Source: Pontiellaceae bacterium (GTDB taxonomy: Bacteria; Verrucomicrobiota; Kiritimatiellia; Kiritimatiellales; Tichowtungiaceae). From it: a stretch of DNA of 12,646 nt. Positions 1 to 7,334 of this stretch are shown piece after piece. The notes beneath the pieces are model-generated. The model was not told the origin of the DNA, made no database searches, and saw nothing but the letters and a program-made list of their open reading frames with translations. The position numbers and the translations under genes are program-made. How positions within the stretch are numbered: position 1 is the first letter of the stretch; the number at the start of each line of letters is the position of its first letter. Where the stretch lies: NCBI GenBank assembly GCA_025457785.1, contig JALOTS010000032.1:1-12646 (forward strand), given 5' to 3'.

Positions 1-1266
1 CGGGAGGTTGCCCGTATTCTCGGCACGTCGGAAAAAGTCAGTGTCTGTTATACGCTGGGCATTACCGAGCATATCTGCGGAACCGACAATGTGAAAACCA
101 TTGCCAATCTGCAGATGGTTCTCGGAAACCTCGGCAAGTATGCCGCCGGCGTAAATCCGCTGCGCGGACAGAACAACGTTCAGGGCGCCTGCGATGTTGG
201 CGCGCTGCCGAACGTTTACCACAATTATCAGGCTGTGGATAATCCGGCTGTTGCGGAAAAAATGGCCAAGGCGTGGGGCGTTGACGGGCTTTCCACAAAA
301 CCCGGGTATAAAATGCCGACCATGCTGCACAAGGCCATGAGCGGCGGAACAAAGATTCTTTACTGCGTGGGTGACAACACGGTTCAGACTGAACCGAACA
401 TGGCACTGACCGTCAAAGAACTGGAAGCTCTCGAATTCTTCATCGTCTGCGATATTTTCCCGAATATCACAACGCCGTACGCGGATGTGATTTTCCCGGA
501 TACCGCCTGGGGCGAAGAGGACGGAACGTTCACGAACTCCGAGCGGCGTGTACAGCGTGTGCGCGGCGCACTGAAGCCGCCGGGAGAAGCCCGTTCACAC
601 TGGTGGGTCATGCAGGAGCTGGCAAAACGCCTCGGCACGGATCTGGGCTTTACCTCCGCAGAATCGGTCTGGGAGGATCTCCGCAAAACCGCAACGAGTT
701 ATGCCGGTATCACCTACGACCGGATCAAGGAGACCGGGTTGCAGTGGCCGTGTCCGACGCTGGATCACCCCGGAACGGATTTCCTGCACAAGAACGGCAT
801 GTTTACCCGCGGGAAAGGGCTTTTCCACGAAACAAAATATGTTCCGCCGGCCGAACCGCCGTGTGCGGAATACCCGCTGACCCTGTCGACGGGAAGACGT
901 TTGTGGCATTACCATTCCGGTACTCAGACCCGGAACTGCGAAGGTCTTGAAGATCTCTTTTCCAGAGAACTTCTTGAGATCAGCCCGGCGGATGCGGAAA
1001 AGCTCGGTGTTACAACGGGTGATATTGTCAAGGCCTCCAGCCGTCGCGGATCCATTGAAGTAACGGCGTGGGTCACAGACCGTTCAGCCCCCGGTATCTG
1101 CTGGTGTTCATTCCACTTTTATGAAGCCTGCGGAAACGCTCTCACGATTGATGCGTTTGATCCGGTGACAGAAACAGCGGAATACAAGGCCTGTGCAATT
1201 CGCGTGGAAAAAATCCGCGACGGAGAAATAGAAATGTCACAGTGGCGGCGTCAGGCACGTCCCTAA
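1..1266 (+). CDS. fdhF: Formate dehydrogenase catalytic (alpha) subunit, C-terminal part, 5'-truncated by window edge
   Basis: The reading frame is open from base 1 to the TAA at 1264-1266, giving 421 residues of a molybdopterin oxidoreductase. Homology to the FdhF/FdhA family is clear: the stretch GVNPLRGQNNVQGACDMG-like (here GACDVG) at window residues 50-66 contains the arginine equivalent to E. coli FdhF Arg333, which helps bind formate at the Mo/W site. It is followed by KAWGVDGL, the ADVIFPDTAWGEEDGTFTN segment, and a C-terminal molydopterin-dinucleotide-binding domain (LSTGRRLWHYHSGTQTRNC to EYKACAIRVEKI). The Fe-S cluster region and the catalytic Cys/Sec lie upstream (roughly 140 codons before base 1), so whether this is a selenoprotein cannot be seen. 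The adjacent complete Sec machinery makes Sec likely by inference. Translation to the left edge is continuous and shows no start; internal GTG at 91 is not a real start. Confidence 0.95.
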   Translation, partial: REVARILGTSEKVSVCYTLGITEHICGTDNVKTIANLQMVLGNLGKYAAGVNPLRGQNNVQGACDVGALPNVYHNYQAVDNPAVAEKMAKAWGVDGLSTKPGYKMPTMLHKAMSGGTKILYCVGDNTVQTEPNMALTVKELEALEFFIVCDIFPNITTPYADVIFPDTAWGEEDGTFTNSERRVQRVRGALKPPGEARSHWWVMQELAKRLGTDLGFTSAESVWEDLRKTATSYAGITYDRIKETGLQWPCPTLDHPGTDFLHKNGMFTRGKGLFHETKYVPPAEPPCAEYPLTLSTGRRLWHYHSGTQTRNCEGLEDLFSRELLEISPADAEKLGVTTGDIVKASSRRGSIEVTAWVTDRSAPGICWCSFHFYEACGNALTIDAFDPVTETAEYKACAIRVEKIRDGEIEMSQWRRQARP

Positions 1267-1282
1267 AAAAGGAGCAACCGGA

Positions 1283-1735
1283 ATGGCAACAATACAGAAT
1301 ATTCTGCAGGCTGCGGTAAGGCGGGAGGAGGAAGCGAATGAGTTCTACACCCGCATGGCCGCACGCTGCAAAGACGCATTCGTCCGGCAACTGTTCACGC
1401 AGCTTGCCGGCGACGAACTGGGACACAAGGCATTTCTTCTGGGGTGCCTGAATGATCCGGATCTGCTGAAGAAGCTTTCCGTGCCCGTGGACTGCAAAGT
1501 GGCCGAGGCCACTCCGGCGGTTGACGGCGCTGATGCAAACCTGAAGGCGGCCGACGCGGTCGCTCTGGCTATGAAGAGGGAGCAGAGCGCTGTTGAACAC
1601 TATCAGCAACTGGCCGCCTCCGCGCAGTCCGACGACTATCGCCGGGCTTTCGAAGGGCTTGCCAACATGGAGCTGAACCATAAGAAAAAACTGGAAGATG
1701 CGTTTATTAACGTTGGTTATCCCGAGGTGTTTTAA
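1283..1735 (+). CDS. Ferritin-like / rubrerythrin-fold diiron protein
   Basis: This 150-residue, mostly helical protein has two half-repeats, each with metal-ligand-like carboxylates: EEEANEFY (residues 15-22) and DELGHK (44-49, Glu45 and His48 as an ExxH pair), then KREQSAVEHY (98-107, Glu100) and MELNHKK (129-135, Glu130 and His133). That is the ferritin-like superfamily pattern for a diiron four-helix bundle. There is no CxxC rubredoxin domain, so it is not a full rubrerythrin. The ATG at 1283 has AGGAG at 1270-1274, 8 bases upstream, and sits 16 bases after the formate dehydrogenase stop, so it is almost surely co-transcribed with it. A role in protecting the oxygen-sensitive dehydrogenase from peroxide or in iron handling is inference. 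Cys30, Cys55 and Cys71 are scattered and form no recognisable motif. Confidence 0.85.
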   Translation: MATIQNILQAAVRREEEANEFYTRMAARCKDAFVRQLFTQLAGDELGHKAFLLGCLNDPDLLKKLSVPVDCKVAEATPAVDGADANLKAADAVALAMKREQSAVEHYQQLAASAQSDDYRRAFEGLANMELNHKKKLEDAFINVGYPEVF

Positions 1736-1741
1736 TTAAAA

Positions 1742-1836
1742 GCCCGTTGAGAAACGGGCAATGGCCTCCGCTTTGATTTAATCAGACGGAGGCATTGACA
1801 GCAGCTCTCCTTCGGAGTAGTAGAGAGGGCCGCTGT
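1742..1836 (+). other. Three tandem RNA hairpins in the 3' region of the fdh-ferritin unit
   Basis: Hairpin 1 pairs GCCCGTT (1742-1748) with AACGGGC (1753-1759) around a GAGA tetraloop of GNRA type. Hairpin 2 pairs GCCTCCG (1764-1770) with CGGAGGC (1787-1793) and has an inner TGAT/ATCA stem with a TTA loop. Hairpin 3 pairs ACAGC (1798-1802) with GCTGT (1832-1836) and CTCTC (1805-1809) with GAGAG (1823-1827); an alternative inner CTCC/GGAG stem (1807-1810 with 1814-1817) is possible. None has a following T-run, so they are not standard intrinsic terminators. They could stabilise the upstream mRNA 3' end or belong to a small RNA. The base pairing is seen directly; any function is inference. Confidence 0.6.
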
Positions 1837-1966
1837 TAAATGAGCAACTTAAAAACTGGAGAAATCCGCTGAAACGGAGTTCATGTCCGGGCGAAATCGG
1901 TCTGGTGGCGTCTGGCGTGAAAAGAAATGATGTTAAAAAGGAACGGGCTATTGAAACGTGCTCTTC

Positions 1967-2006
1967 TGCCGTTTCCCGTAAAACGGGAATCGCGGCTGTT
2001 TTTTTT
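1967..2006 (+). terminator. Intrinsic terminator upstream of selC
   Basis: A 7-bp perfect stem, TTCCCGT (1973-1979) with ACGGGAA (1983-1989) and an AAA loop, is extended by GCCG (1968-1971) with CGGC (1993-1996). It is followed by TG and then eight T residues (1999-2006). This is a strong Rho-independent terminator on the plus strand. It would end transcripts coming from the formate dehydrogenase/ferritin unit, about 40 bases before selC. If it is efficient, selC and selA must have their own promoter in or near this region. Confidence 0.8.
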
Positions 2007-2045
2007 GTCCGGACGCATCATTTCAACTCCTTTTTCATTCTTTTT

Positions 2046-2137
2046 GGAGAAGACGGAACTGGTGTTCCAGCTGGTCTTCAAAACCAGCAGCGGGTGGATA
2101 AGACTGTCCGTGGCAGGTTCGATCCCTGCCTTCTCTG
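2046..2137 (+). tRNA. selC: Selenocysteine tRNA, tRNA-Sec(UCA)
   Basis: The anticodon arm is CTGGT (2071-2075), loop CTTCAAA (2076-2082) and ACCAG (2083-2087), with anticodon TCA at 2078-2080 reading UGA. The D arm is GGAAC/GTTCC with a four-base TGGT loop, the compact, long-stem D arm typical of tRNA-Sec. A long variable arm (2088-2112) can fold as CGGGTGG (2091-2097) with CTGTCCG (2104-2110), using several wobble pairs. The T arm is GCAGG (2113-2117), loop TTCGATC, CCTGC (2125-2129). The acceptor is GGAGAAG (2046-2052) with CTTCTCT (2130-2136), ending in a G-T wobble, then discriminator G2137 and CC of a partly encoded tail (CCG rather than CCA). This gives 7+5 bp, not the usual bacterial 8+5. 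Counting T2045-G2137 as an eighth wobble pair restores 13 bp but makes C2138 the discriminator. Location immediately before selA supports the identity strongly. Confidence 0.93.
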
Positions 2138-2228
2138 CCGTTCCGTTCCTCTCCCCTGCAGCAGAAACTGCTGTCTGTCCTGTTCCCTGCCCGGCACTTA
2201 AGCCGGATCAGCCGTTAAGGAGCATCCT
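2138..2228 (+). other. selC-selA spacer with two short hairpins
   Basis: Between the tRNA and selA lie two small stem-loops: GCAGCAG (2158-2164) with CTGCTGT (2168-2174) around an AAA loop, and CCGGC (2191-2195) with GCCGG (2202-2206) around ACTTAA. Neither has a T-run, so they do not look like terminators. They could mark processing of a joint selC-selA transcript. The selA ribosome-binding site AAGGAG lies at 2217-2222. Confidence 0.45.
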
Positions 2229-3632
2229 GTGAACAAAGCACGAAGAACCATGCCCGCCGTCGGGGAACTGGTGCATCTGCCCGCAGTTCAAACGTTAATC
2301 GAAAAATACGGACGATCTGTTGTCACGTATGCCATTCGCCGGGCTCTGGACGAAAAACGCAGTCAGATGATGCATCAGGAAACCCCCGCTTCTTTTTCCG
2401 GCGAAGAACTGATTGAGAGATCGGTTTCGCATATTGAACGGATTATGAAACCGGGTCTTAAACCGGTCATTAACGCCACCGGAATTATTCTGCACACCAA
2501 TCTGGGGCGTGCGCTGCTCGGACGGAAAATGCTCGCGGATATAGAACCGGTTATCTGCAACTATTCAAATCTGGAATTCGATCTGGAAACCGGACAGCGG
2601 GGGGATCGCAACACACACCTGTCTGAACTTCTCCGCTTTCTTACCGGCGCGGAAGATTCAATTGTTGTGAACAACAACGCCGCAGCCCTGGTGCTGACCC
2701 TCAGCACACTGGCCAAACGGCGGGAAGTTATTATTTCACGCGGAGAACTGATCGAAATCGGCGGTTCATTCCGGCTTCCGGAAATCATGCGGACCTCGGG
2801 CGCGAAAATGATCGAAGTCGGCACAACCAACCGCACCCGCCCGTCCGATTATGAAAACGCCATTACTCCGCGCACGGCCATGATTCTCAAAGCGCATACT
2901 TCAAATTATGCTCTGCAGGGATTCACGGAAGATGTTTCCGTTAAAGAGCTGGCCGGACTGGCGGCCCGGCATAACCTTCCGCTGCTGTACGACATCGGTT
3001 CCGGACTCCTCTGCAAACCGCAAGGACTGTCCCTGGCAAAAGAGCCGGACATCCATTCCGCGCTGGCTGACGGCGCCGATTTAGTCTGTTTCAGTTGCGA
3101 CAAGCTTCTGGGAGGACCGCAGGCCGGCGTGATTGCCGGCAGAACGGAACTGATCAGAAAACTGGCGAAGGCCCCGTTGATGCGCGCACTTCGGGTCGGA
3201 AAGCTGACTCTCGCGGCACTGGAGAGTGCCTGCCGGAACTATTTATCCAAGGACCGGCTTCTTCAAAACAACCCGACCTTCTCCATGCTGGAACGATCGC
3301 CCCGGGAACTGACCCGTCTGGCCGATCAACTGGCACAGAGAATGACTCAGGCGGGTCTCGACGTAAGCGTTGTGGACAGCCCGGGACAAAGCGGAGGAGG
3401 AACACTCCCGGATGTCAGCCTGCCCGGCAAAGCGGTTGCACTCGTTTTTCCAAAAAAACAACGGGCCCGGCTTGTAAAAGAAACCGCACGGGAACTGCTC
3501 CGGCTTGAGCGCCCCGTTCTCAGCGTATTGCGAAACGGACAGCTTCTCTTCGATGTTCGCACACTGTACGAGGAGGATTTTTCATACATTGCCGATATGA
3601 CAGCAACGTTGATCCGGGAGAAAAACGCGTGA
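2229..3632 (+). CDS. selA: L-seryl-tRNA(Sec) selenium transferase SelA
   Basis: SelA is a PLP enzyme that converts Ser-tRNA(Sec) to Sec-tRNA(Sec) using selenophosphate, in the cytoplasm. The 467-residue length matches bacterial SelA (about 460). The N-terminal part (residues 8-45) is the tRNA-Sec-binding helical domain beginning PAVGELVHLPAVQ. The family signature KPVINATGIILHTNLGRALL is at residues 78-97. The PLP-binding lysine is Lys292 in the motif FSCDKLLGGPQAG (288-300), and HTSNYALQGFTEDVS and LLYDIGSGL are also conserved. The start is GTG at 2229, with AAGGAG (2217-2222) six bases upstream; the product lines up with the family N-terminus from there. It lies 91 bases after selC and its stop overlaps the selB start region, so it heads the operon. 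Confidence 0.97.
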   Translation: MNKARRTMPAVGELVHLPAVQTLIEKYGRSVVTYAIRRALDEKRSQMMHQETPASFSGEELIERSVSHIERIMKPGLKPVINATGIILHTNLGRALLGRKMLADIEPVICNYSNLEFDLETGQRGDRNTHLSELLRFLTGAEDSIVVNNNAAALVLTLSTLAKRREVIISRGELIEIGGSFRLPEIMRTSGAKMIEVGTTNRTRPSDYENAITPRTAMILKAHTSNYALQGFTEDVSVKELAGLAARHNLPLLYDIGSGLLCKPQGLSLAKEPDIHSALADGADLVCFSCDKLLGGPQAGVIAGRTELIRKLAKAPLMRALRVGKLTLAALESACRNYLSKDRLLQNNPTFSMLERSPRELTRLADQLAQRMTQAGLDVSVVDSPGQSGGGTLPDVSLPGKAVALVFPKKQRARLVKETARELLRLERPVLSVLRNGQLLFDVRTLYEEDFSYIADMTATLIREKNA

Positions 3633-5587
3633 TGGAAGAAAAGAGACTGATTATCGGAACGGCGGGACACATTGACCACGGAAAGACCAGCCTGATTCAG
3701 GCGCTGACCGGTTATGACTGTGATACGCACCGGGAGGAAAAACAGCGCGGGATTACCATTCATCTCGGATTCACGCACTTGAAACTCCCGGACAACCTGA
3801 CGGTCGGGGTCATTGATGTTCCCGGACACGCGGAGTTTATCAAGACCATGGTGGCCGGAGTCAGCGGAATCGATTTTGTTATGCTGGTCGTGGCTGCTGA
3901 CAGCGGAGTCATGCCGCAGACCTGCGAGCACCTTCAAATTCTGACCGTGCTCGGTGTAACAGCGGGATTCATTGTGCTCACAAAGTGCGATCTGGTTGAT
4001 GACGACATTCTGGAAATGGCACAGGAGGAAGTTCGGGAAGCGGTGGCCGGTACATTTCTGTCCGGGGCGCCTGTGCTCTGTGTTTCCTCAAAAACAGGCG
4101 AAGGCATCGAAGCCCTTCGAGAGGCTCTGGCGGCGCATGTTACCGCAGCAAAAGGCCGTCCGGACGGCGAAGTGTTCCGGATGTTTATCGACCGCATTTT
4201 TTCTGTGCCGGGAATCGGAACGGTCACAACCGGATCGGTTTTAAGCGGCAGCCTGCAGGAAGATTCAACGGTCTATCTTTTACCGGGCGACAAAGAGCTC
4301 AGAGTGCGGAAGCTGGAGCGCTTCGGCATGGAGACGAAAACGGTTCGGGCCGGAGACCGGGCCGCCATCAATCTGGTCAGTCTGAATCGGGAAGACTTTG
4401 AACGGGGAATGGTTCTTTCGGACCGGCGGCTTCGTTCAACCCGGATGATTGATGCCCGGATGATGCTGTTCACCCACGCTAAAGCGCTGAATTTATGGAC
4501 AACCGTGCTGTTTCAACTGGGCACCTATGAGGCGCAGGCACGCATCCATCTTCTCAACTGCAATCAGACCGGCGAAAACGATGAGGTGCTGGCGCAGATC
4601 CACCTCCCGAAACCCTGCACAGCGCAGATTGGAGATCGTTTTGTTATACGCAGTACGTCCGCTGATGTAACACTGGGCGGCGGCGAAGTGATTGATGCAT
4701 TCCCCCTGCACCACCGGCGGCGGCGGGAAAAGCTGATGACCCATCTCCAGACGATCGCATCGGGAAGCCTGCCCCATCTGATTTCGGCGGAAATCCGAAA
4801 ACTGCGCCGTGCCGCAACATCACGGCTGCTGGCGGACACACTGAATATGGACGAAGCAGAAATCATCCGGATCGTACAGCAGGAAAAACCGGACGACCTT
4901 GTTCTAATGGATGCCCCCGGCGGTCTGGTGCTGGACACCGAAGAGGGTCTCCTCCGGACAAAAGAAATGATTCTGCGAAGCATACAGTTCTGGCACAAAC
5001 GCAACGCACTGGATGAGCGGGGACCGAAACTGGGCGACATTCTCGGTTCGTCCGGACGGCTTGGTGATACGGCATCCGAAGTGGAATTCCGGTTTATTCT
5101 GCAACAGATGGAACATGAAAAAACGGTTGTGCGAACCGATAACACCTGGGCCTCCGCCGACCATAAAGTGGATATTTCTCCCGAACTCAGGCAGCAAATC
5201 AGCGCGGTCCGCCACTATATCACGCACTGCGGGATGGAAACGCCGCTGATGTCCGAACTGCGGGATATCGCACGGCGTCATTCCATGAATGAAAAGGAGC
5301 TGTTCCGGATTCTGCGGCACATTGTAAGCTGCGGTGACGCCTATCAGATCGACGGAAATTACATTCCGTCGGCACTGGTGGACAAAGCCCGGAAGGATTT
5401 GCTTTCCGCTCTGAAACAGCGACCCGAAGGGCTTACGGTTGCCGGGTTCCGGGATCTCATCGGAGGCAACCGTAAAATCTGTCTGCTGTTGCTGGCACAG
5501 TTTGACAGCGAGGGCGTAACCGAACGGCGCGATGATGTTCGGATTATTACCCCGAAGGGAATTCAATTTCTGGAGAAACAATCATGA
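3629..5587 (+). CDS. selB: Selenocysteine-specific elongation factor SelB
   Basis: SelB is the EF-Tu-like GTPase that carries Sec-tRNA(Sec) to UGA codons marked by a SECIS hairpin. The G domain shows G1 GHIDHGKT (residues 13-20), G2 RGITI (40-44), G3 DVPGH (63-67), G4 TKCD (118-121) and G5 SSK (153-155). OB-type domains follow to about residue 370, then four winged-helix domains. The last (about 595-645, LTVAGFRDLIGGNRKICLLLL, then FDSEGVTERRDDVR) matches the SECIS-RNA-binding WH4 of bacterial SelB. Length (652) is slightly above E. coli SelB (614). The start could be GTG 3629 (GGGAG at 3616-3620, 8 bases away) or ATG 3632; both overlap the selA TGA (3630-3632), implying translational coupling. 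A bacterial SECIS must be recognised, but none can be checked here because the client UGA is outside the window. Confidence 0.97.
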   Translation: MMEEKRLIIGTAGHIDHGKTSLIQALTGYDCDTHREEKQRGITIHLGFTHLKLPDNLTVGVIDVPGHAEFIKTMVAGVSGIDFVMLVVAADSGVMPQTCEHLQILTVLGVTAGFIVLTKCDLVDDDILEMAQEEVREAVAGTFLSGAPVLCVSSKTGEGIEALREALAAHVTAAKGRPDGEVFRMFIDRIFSVPGIGTVTTGSVLSGSLQEDSTVYLLPGDKELRVRKLERFGMETKTVRAGDRAAINLVSLNREDFERGMVLSDRRLRSTRMIDARMMLFTHAKALNLWTTVLFQLGTYEAQARIHLLNCNQTGENDEVLAQIHLPKPCTAQIGDRFVIRSTSADVTLGGGEVIDAFPLHHRRRREKLMTHLQTIASGSLPHLISAEIRKLRRAATSRLLADTLNMDEAEIIRIVQQEKPDDLVLMDAPGGLVLDTEEGLLRTKEMILRSIQFWHKRNALDERGPKLGDILGSSGRLGDTASEVEFRFILQQMEHEKTVVRTDNTWASADHKVDISPELRQQISAVRHYITHCGMETPLMSELRDIARRHSMNEKELFRILRHIVSCGDAYQIDGNYIPSALVDKARKDLLSALKQRPEGLTVAGFRDLIGGNRKICLLLLAQFDSEGVTERRDDVRIITPKGIQFLEKQS

Positions 5588-6171
5588 ATACAACCATCGA
5601 CGCACGCGGCATGCCCTGCCCCAAACCTCTGATTCTGACAAAGAAGGCGTTTTCCGGACTTCCGGTAAACGGCGAACTGACCGTTCTGATGGACAACGAA
5701 ACGGCCTTCAGCAACGTCAAACGGTTTCTAACCGATCATGGCGCGCAACTCGCCTGCAAAACAACCGATGGTGTTTACGAATTATCGGTTGTACGTCTGT
5801 CTGCCGCCGCACCGTCTGCAGAAAACAAAACGGACTCTCAACACGTCATCAGTATCGGATCGGACTGCATGGGACAGGGAGATCGCGAGCTCGGACTGCT
5901 TTTAATGAAGGGCTTTGTCAGCACCCTGAAGGAAATTGAACCGAAGCCGAAAACGATTGTGTTCTACAACGCCGGAATCTTCCTGACGCTGAAAGATACG
6001 CCCGCCGTTCCGGCCCTGCGGGAACTGGAATCTCAGGGCGTTGACATTTTAGTGTGCGGCACCTGCGCCGACTACTACCGGAAGAAGGCCGATATTGCGG
6101 TCGGTAAAATTTCCAACATGTACGACATCCTTTCCGTTCTCACTCAGGCCGGACACGTCATCAACCCGTAA
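5584..6171 (+). CDS. yedF: YedF-like selenium-metabolism protein (TusA/SirA domain + DsrE-like domain)
   Basis: The 195-residue protein begins with a TusA/SirA-type domain (residues 1-72): DARGMPCPKPLILTKKAF has the CPxP motif with Cys12, the sulfur-carrying cysteine of the family. A DsrE-like domain follows (about 87-195) with Cys95 (GSDCMGQGD) and a CGTC pair (Cys158, Cys161). This two-domain architecture is the 'selenium metabolism protein YedF' family, seen mainly next to selD or other sel genes. Its biochemical role is not established; relay of selenium (or sulfur) as a persulfide/perselenide to SelD is inference from its domains and place. The ATG overlaps the selB stop (ATGA) and has GGAG 8 bases upstream, so it is translationally coupled. 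Confidence 0.92.
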   Translation: MNTTIDARGMPCPKPLILTKKAFSGLPVNGELTVLMDNETAFSNVKRFLTDHGAQLACKTTDGVYELSVVRLSAAAPSAENKTDSQHVISIGSDCMGQGDRELGLLLMKGFVSTLKEIEPKPKTIVFYNAGIFLTLKDTPAVPALRELESQGVDILVCGTCADYYRKKADIAVGKISNMYDILSVLTQAGHVINP

Positions 6172-6185
6172 TCCGGAACTGAACC

Positions 6186-7334
6186 GTGAAACACGACCGC
6201 CCCATATACTTTGATCATGCCGCGACCTCCTGGCCGAAACCGCCCGAAGTTCTCGACGGCATGCGCCGGTTTCTGGAGGAGATCGGCGCCAATCCCGGAC
6301 GCTCCGGACACAGCATGTCGCTCGATGCGGCACGAATGGTCTTTGAAACCCGTGAGGCCGTGGCAGAGCTGTTCGGTCTGGACGATTCCGCGCAGGTTGT
6401 ATTCACGGCCAATGCCACTCACGCCTTTAATATCGCGCTGCAAGGCATGCTTCAACAAGGGAGCCATGTCATCACCACCGCAATGGAACACAACTCGGTC
6501 ATCCGTCCGCTCCGGGAGCTGGAATCGCGCGGAGTCATTGAACTGGACATCATTCCCTGCACAAACACCGGAACGGTCTGTCTGGATACCCTGGATGCCC
6601 GGTTCCGTCCAAACACCGGACTGGTTGCAGTCCAGCACGGATCCAACGTGACCGGATGCGTTCAGCCCATCGAAAAGATCGGCGCCCTTTGCAGCCGCCG
6701 CCGGATTCCCTTTCTGGTGGATGCCGCACAAACCGCCGGATGCCTGCCGATCGATATGAAGGCAGGGCACATCGACCTGCTGGCTTTTACCGGTCACAAG
6801 GCGCTGCTCGGCCCGACAGGAATCGGCGGGCTTTGTATCGCCGGCTCCCGCTTGCCGGAACCACTGTACTTCGGCGGAACAGGCAGTGCATCCGAACAGG
6901 AAAAGCACCCTCTGTTTATGCCGGACCGGCTGGAAGCCGGCACCCCGAATACCGTCGGAATCGCCGGGCTGCAGGCGGCATTGGAGCACCTCCGCCGAAT
7001 ATCCCTTGCTGCAACAGTCGAAAAGGAACAAGCCCTCCGATCACGGCTTGTTGACGGCCTGCACGCCATTGACGGTGTTCGCGTATATTCCGGTGAACTG
7101 CCCGTGGTCTCCTTTACAATCGATGGATTGACTCCCGACGATATCGGGTACGTCCTTGACCGGGATTACGGGATCATGTCCCGCGTTGGTCTGCACTGCT
7201 CCCCGCTGGCGCACCGCACGCTGGGAACCGCACCGGCCGGAACGGTACGGTTCAGTATGGGATATTCCAACACAATGGATCAGGTGGACAGAGCCGTTCA
7301 GGCGGTGGCTGAAATCGCGGAGCGTTCCCCATGA
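6186..7334 (+). CDS. Class V aminotransferase-fold cysteine desulfurase / selenocysteine lyase-like enzyme
   Basis: This 382-residue fold-type I PLP enzyme belongs to the cysteine desulfurase family. It starts IYFDHAATSWPKP (residues 7-19). PLP contacts are visible: His102 in MEHNS, Asp179 and Gln182 in VDAAQTAG, and the Schiff-base lysine Lys205 in FTGHKALLGPTG. The active-site cysteine is Cys338 in RVGLHCSPLAHRTLGT, followed by GTVRFSMGYSNT, the signature of the TIGR01977-type desulfurase subfamily often found beside selenium genes. It would take sulfur or selenium from (seleno)cysteine, forming an enzyme-bound persulfide or perselenide. Substrate preference cannot be read from sequence; context favours selenium supply for SelD. 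The start is GTG 6186, 14 bases after yedF, with only a weak GGA (6175-6177) as ribosome-binding site. Confidence 0.92.
   Translation: MKHDRPIYFDHAATSWPKPPEVLDGMRRFLEEIGANPGRSGHSMSLDAARMVFETREAVAELFGLDDSAQVVFTANATHAFNIALQGMLQQGSHVITTAMEHNSVIRPLRELESRGVIELDIIPCTNTGTVCLDTLDARFRPNTGLVAVQHGSNVTGCVQPIEKIGALCSRRRIPFLVDAAQTAGCLPIDMKAGHIDLLAFTGHKALLGPTGIGGLCIAGSRLPEPLYFGGTGSASEQEKHPLFMPDRLEAGTPNTVGIAGLQAALEHLRRISLAATVEKEQALRSRLVDGLHAIDGVRVYSGELPVVSFTIDGLTPDDIGYVLDRDYGIMSRVGLHCSPLAHRTLGTAPAGTVRFSMGYSNTMDQVDRAVQAVAEIAERSP

Larger units (their letters stand above)
1736..2045 (+). other. Noncoding structured intergenic region between the fdh unit and selC
   Basis: This 310-base stretch holds no convincing gene. 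From left to right it has three consecutive hairpins (1742-1836), a less structured segment (1837-1923) with a small CCG/CGG stem-loop near 1867-1878, a 9-base inverted repeat (GAAATGATG at 1924-1932 and CATCATTTC at 2016-2024), an intrinsic terminator (1967-2006), and a 39-base pyrimidine-rich leader before selC. I found no match to riboswitch classes that I can recognise by eye and no clear -35/-10 pair for selC. Short open frames across it also run through the tRNA gene and are not credible. Confidence 0.7.

Noticed and set aside
1965..2142. TCTGCCGTT repeated at 1965-1973 and at the selC 3' end (2134-2142), possible att duplication
   Set aside because: Only nine bases match, the copy lies upstream of the tRNA, the interval is 160 bases including selC itself, and no integrase is present. 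Most likely chance.
2158..2206. Hairpins after selC as a tRNA terminator
   Set aside because: No T-run follows either stem, so termination is not supported; they may be processing or incidental structures.
1905..2232. Small plus-strand and minus-strand open frames around selC
   Set aside because: They run through the tRNA and the terminator, have no family resemblance and no convincing ribosome-binding site.
3347..5581. Long minus-strand open frames opposite selA and selB
   Set aside because: They are antisense to clearly conserved SelA/SelB coding sequence, and their composition (Arg/Ser-rich) is typical of shadow frames.
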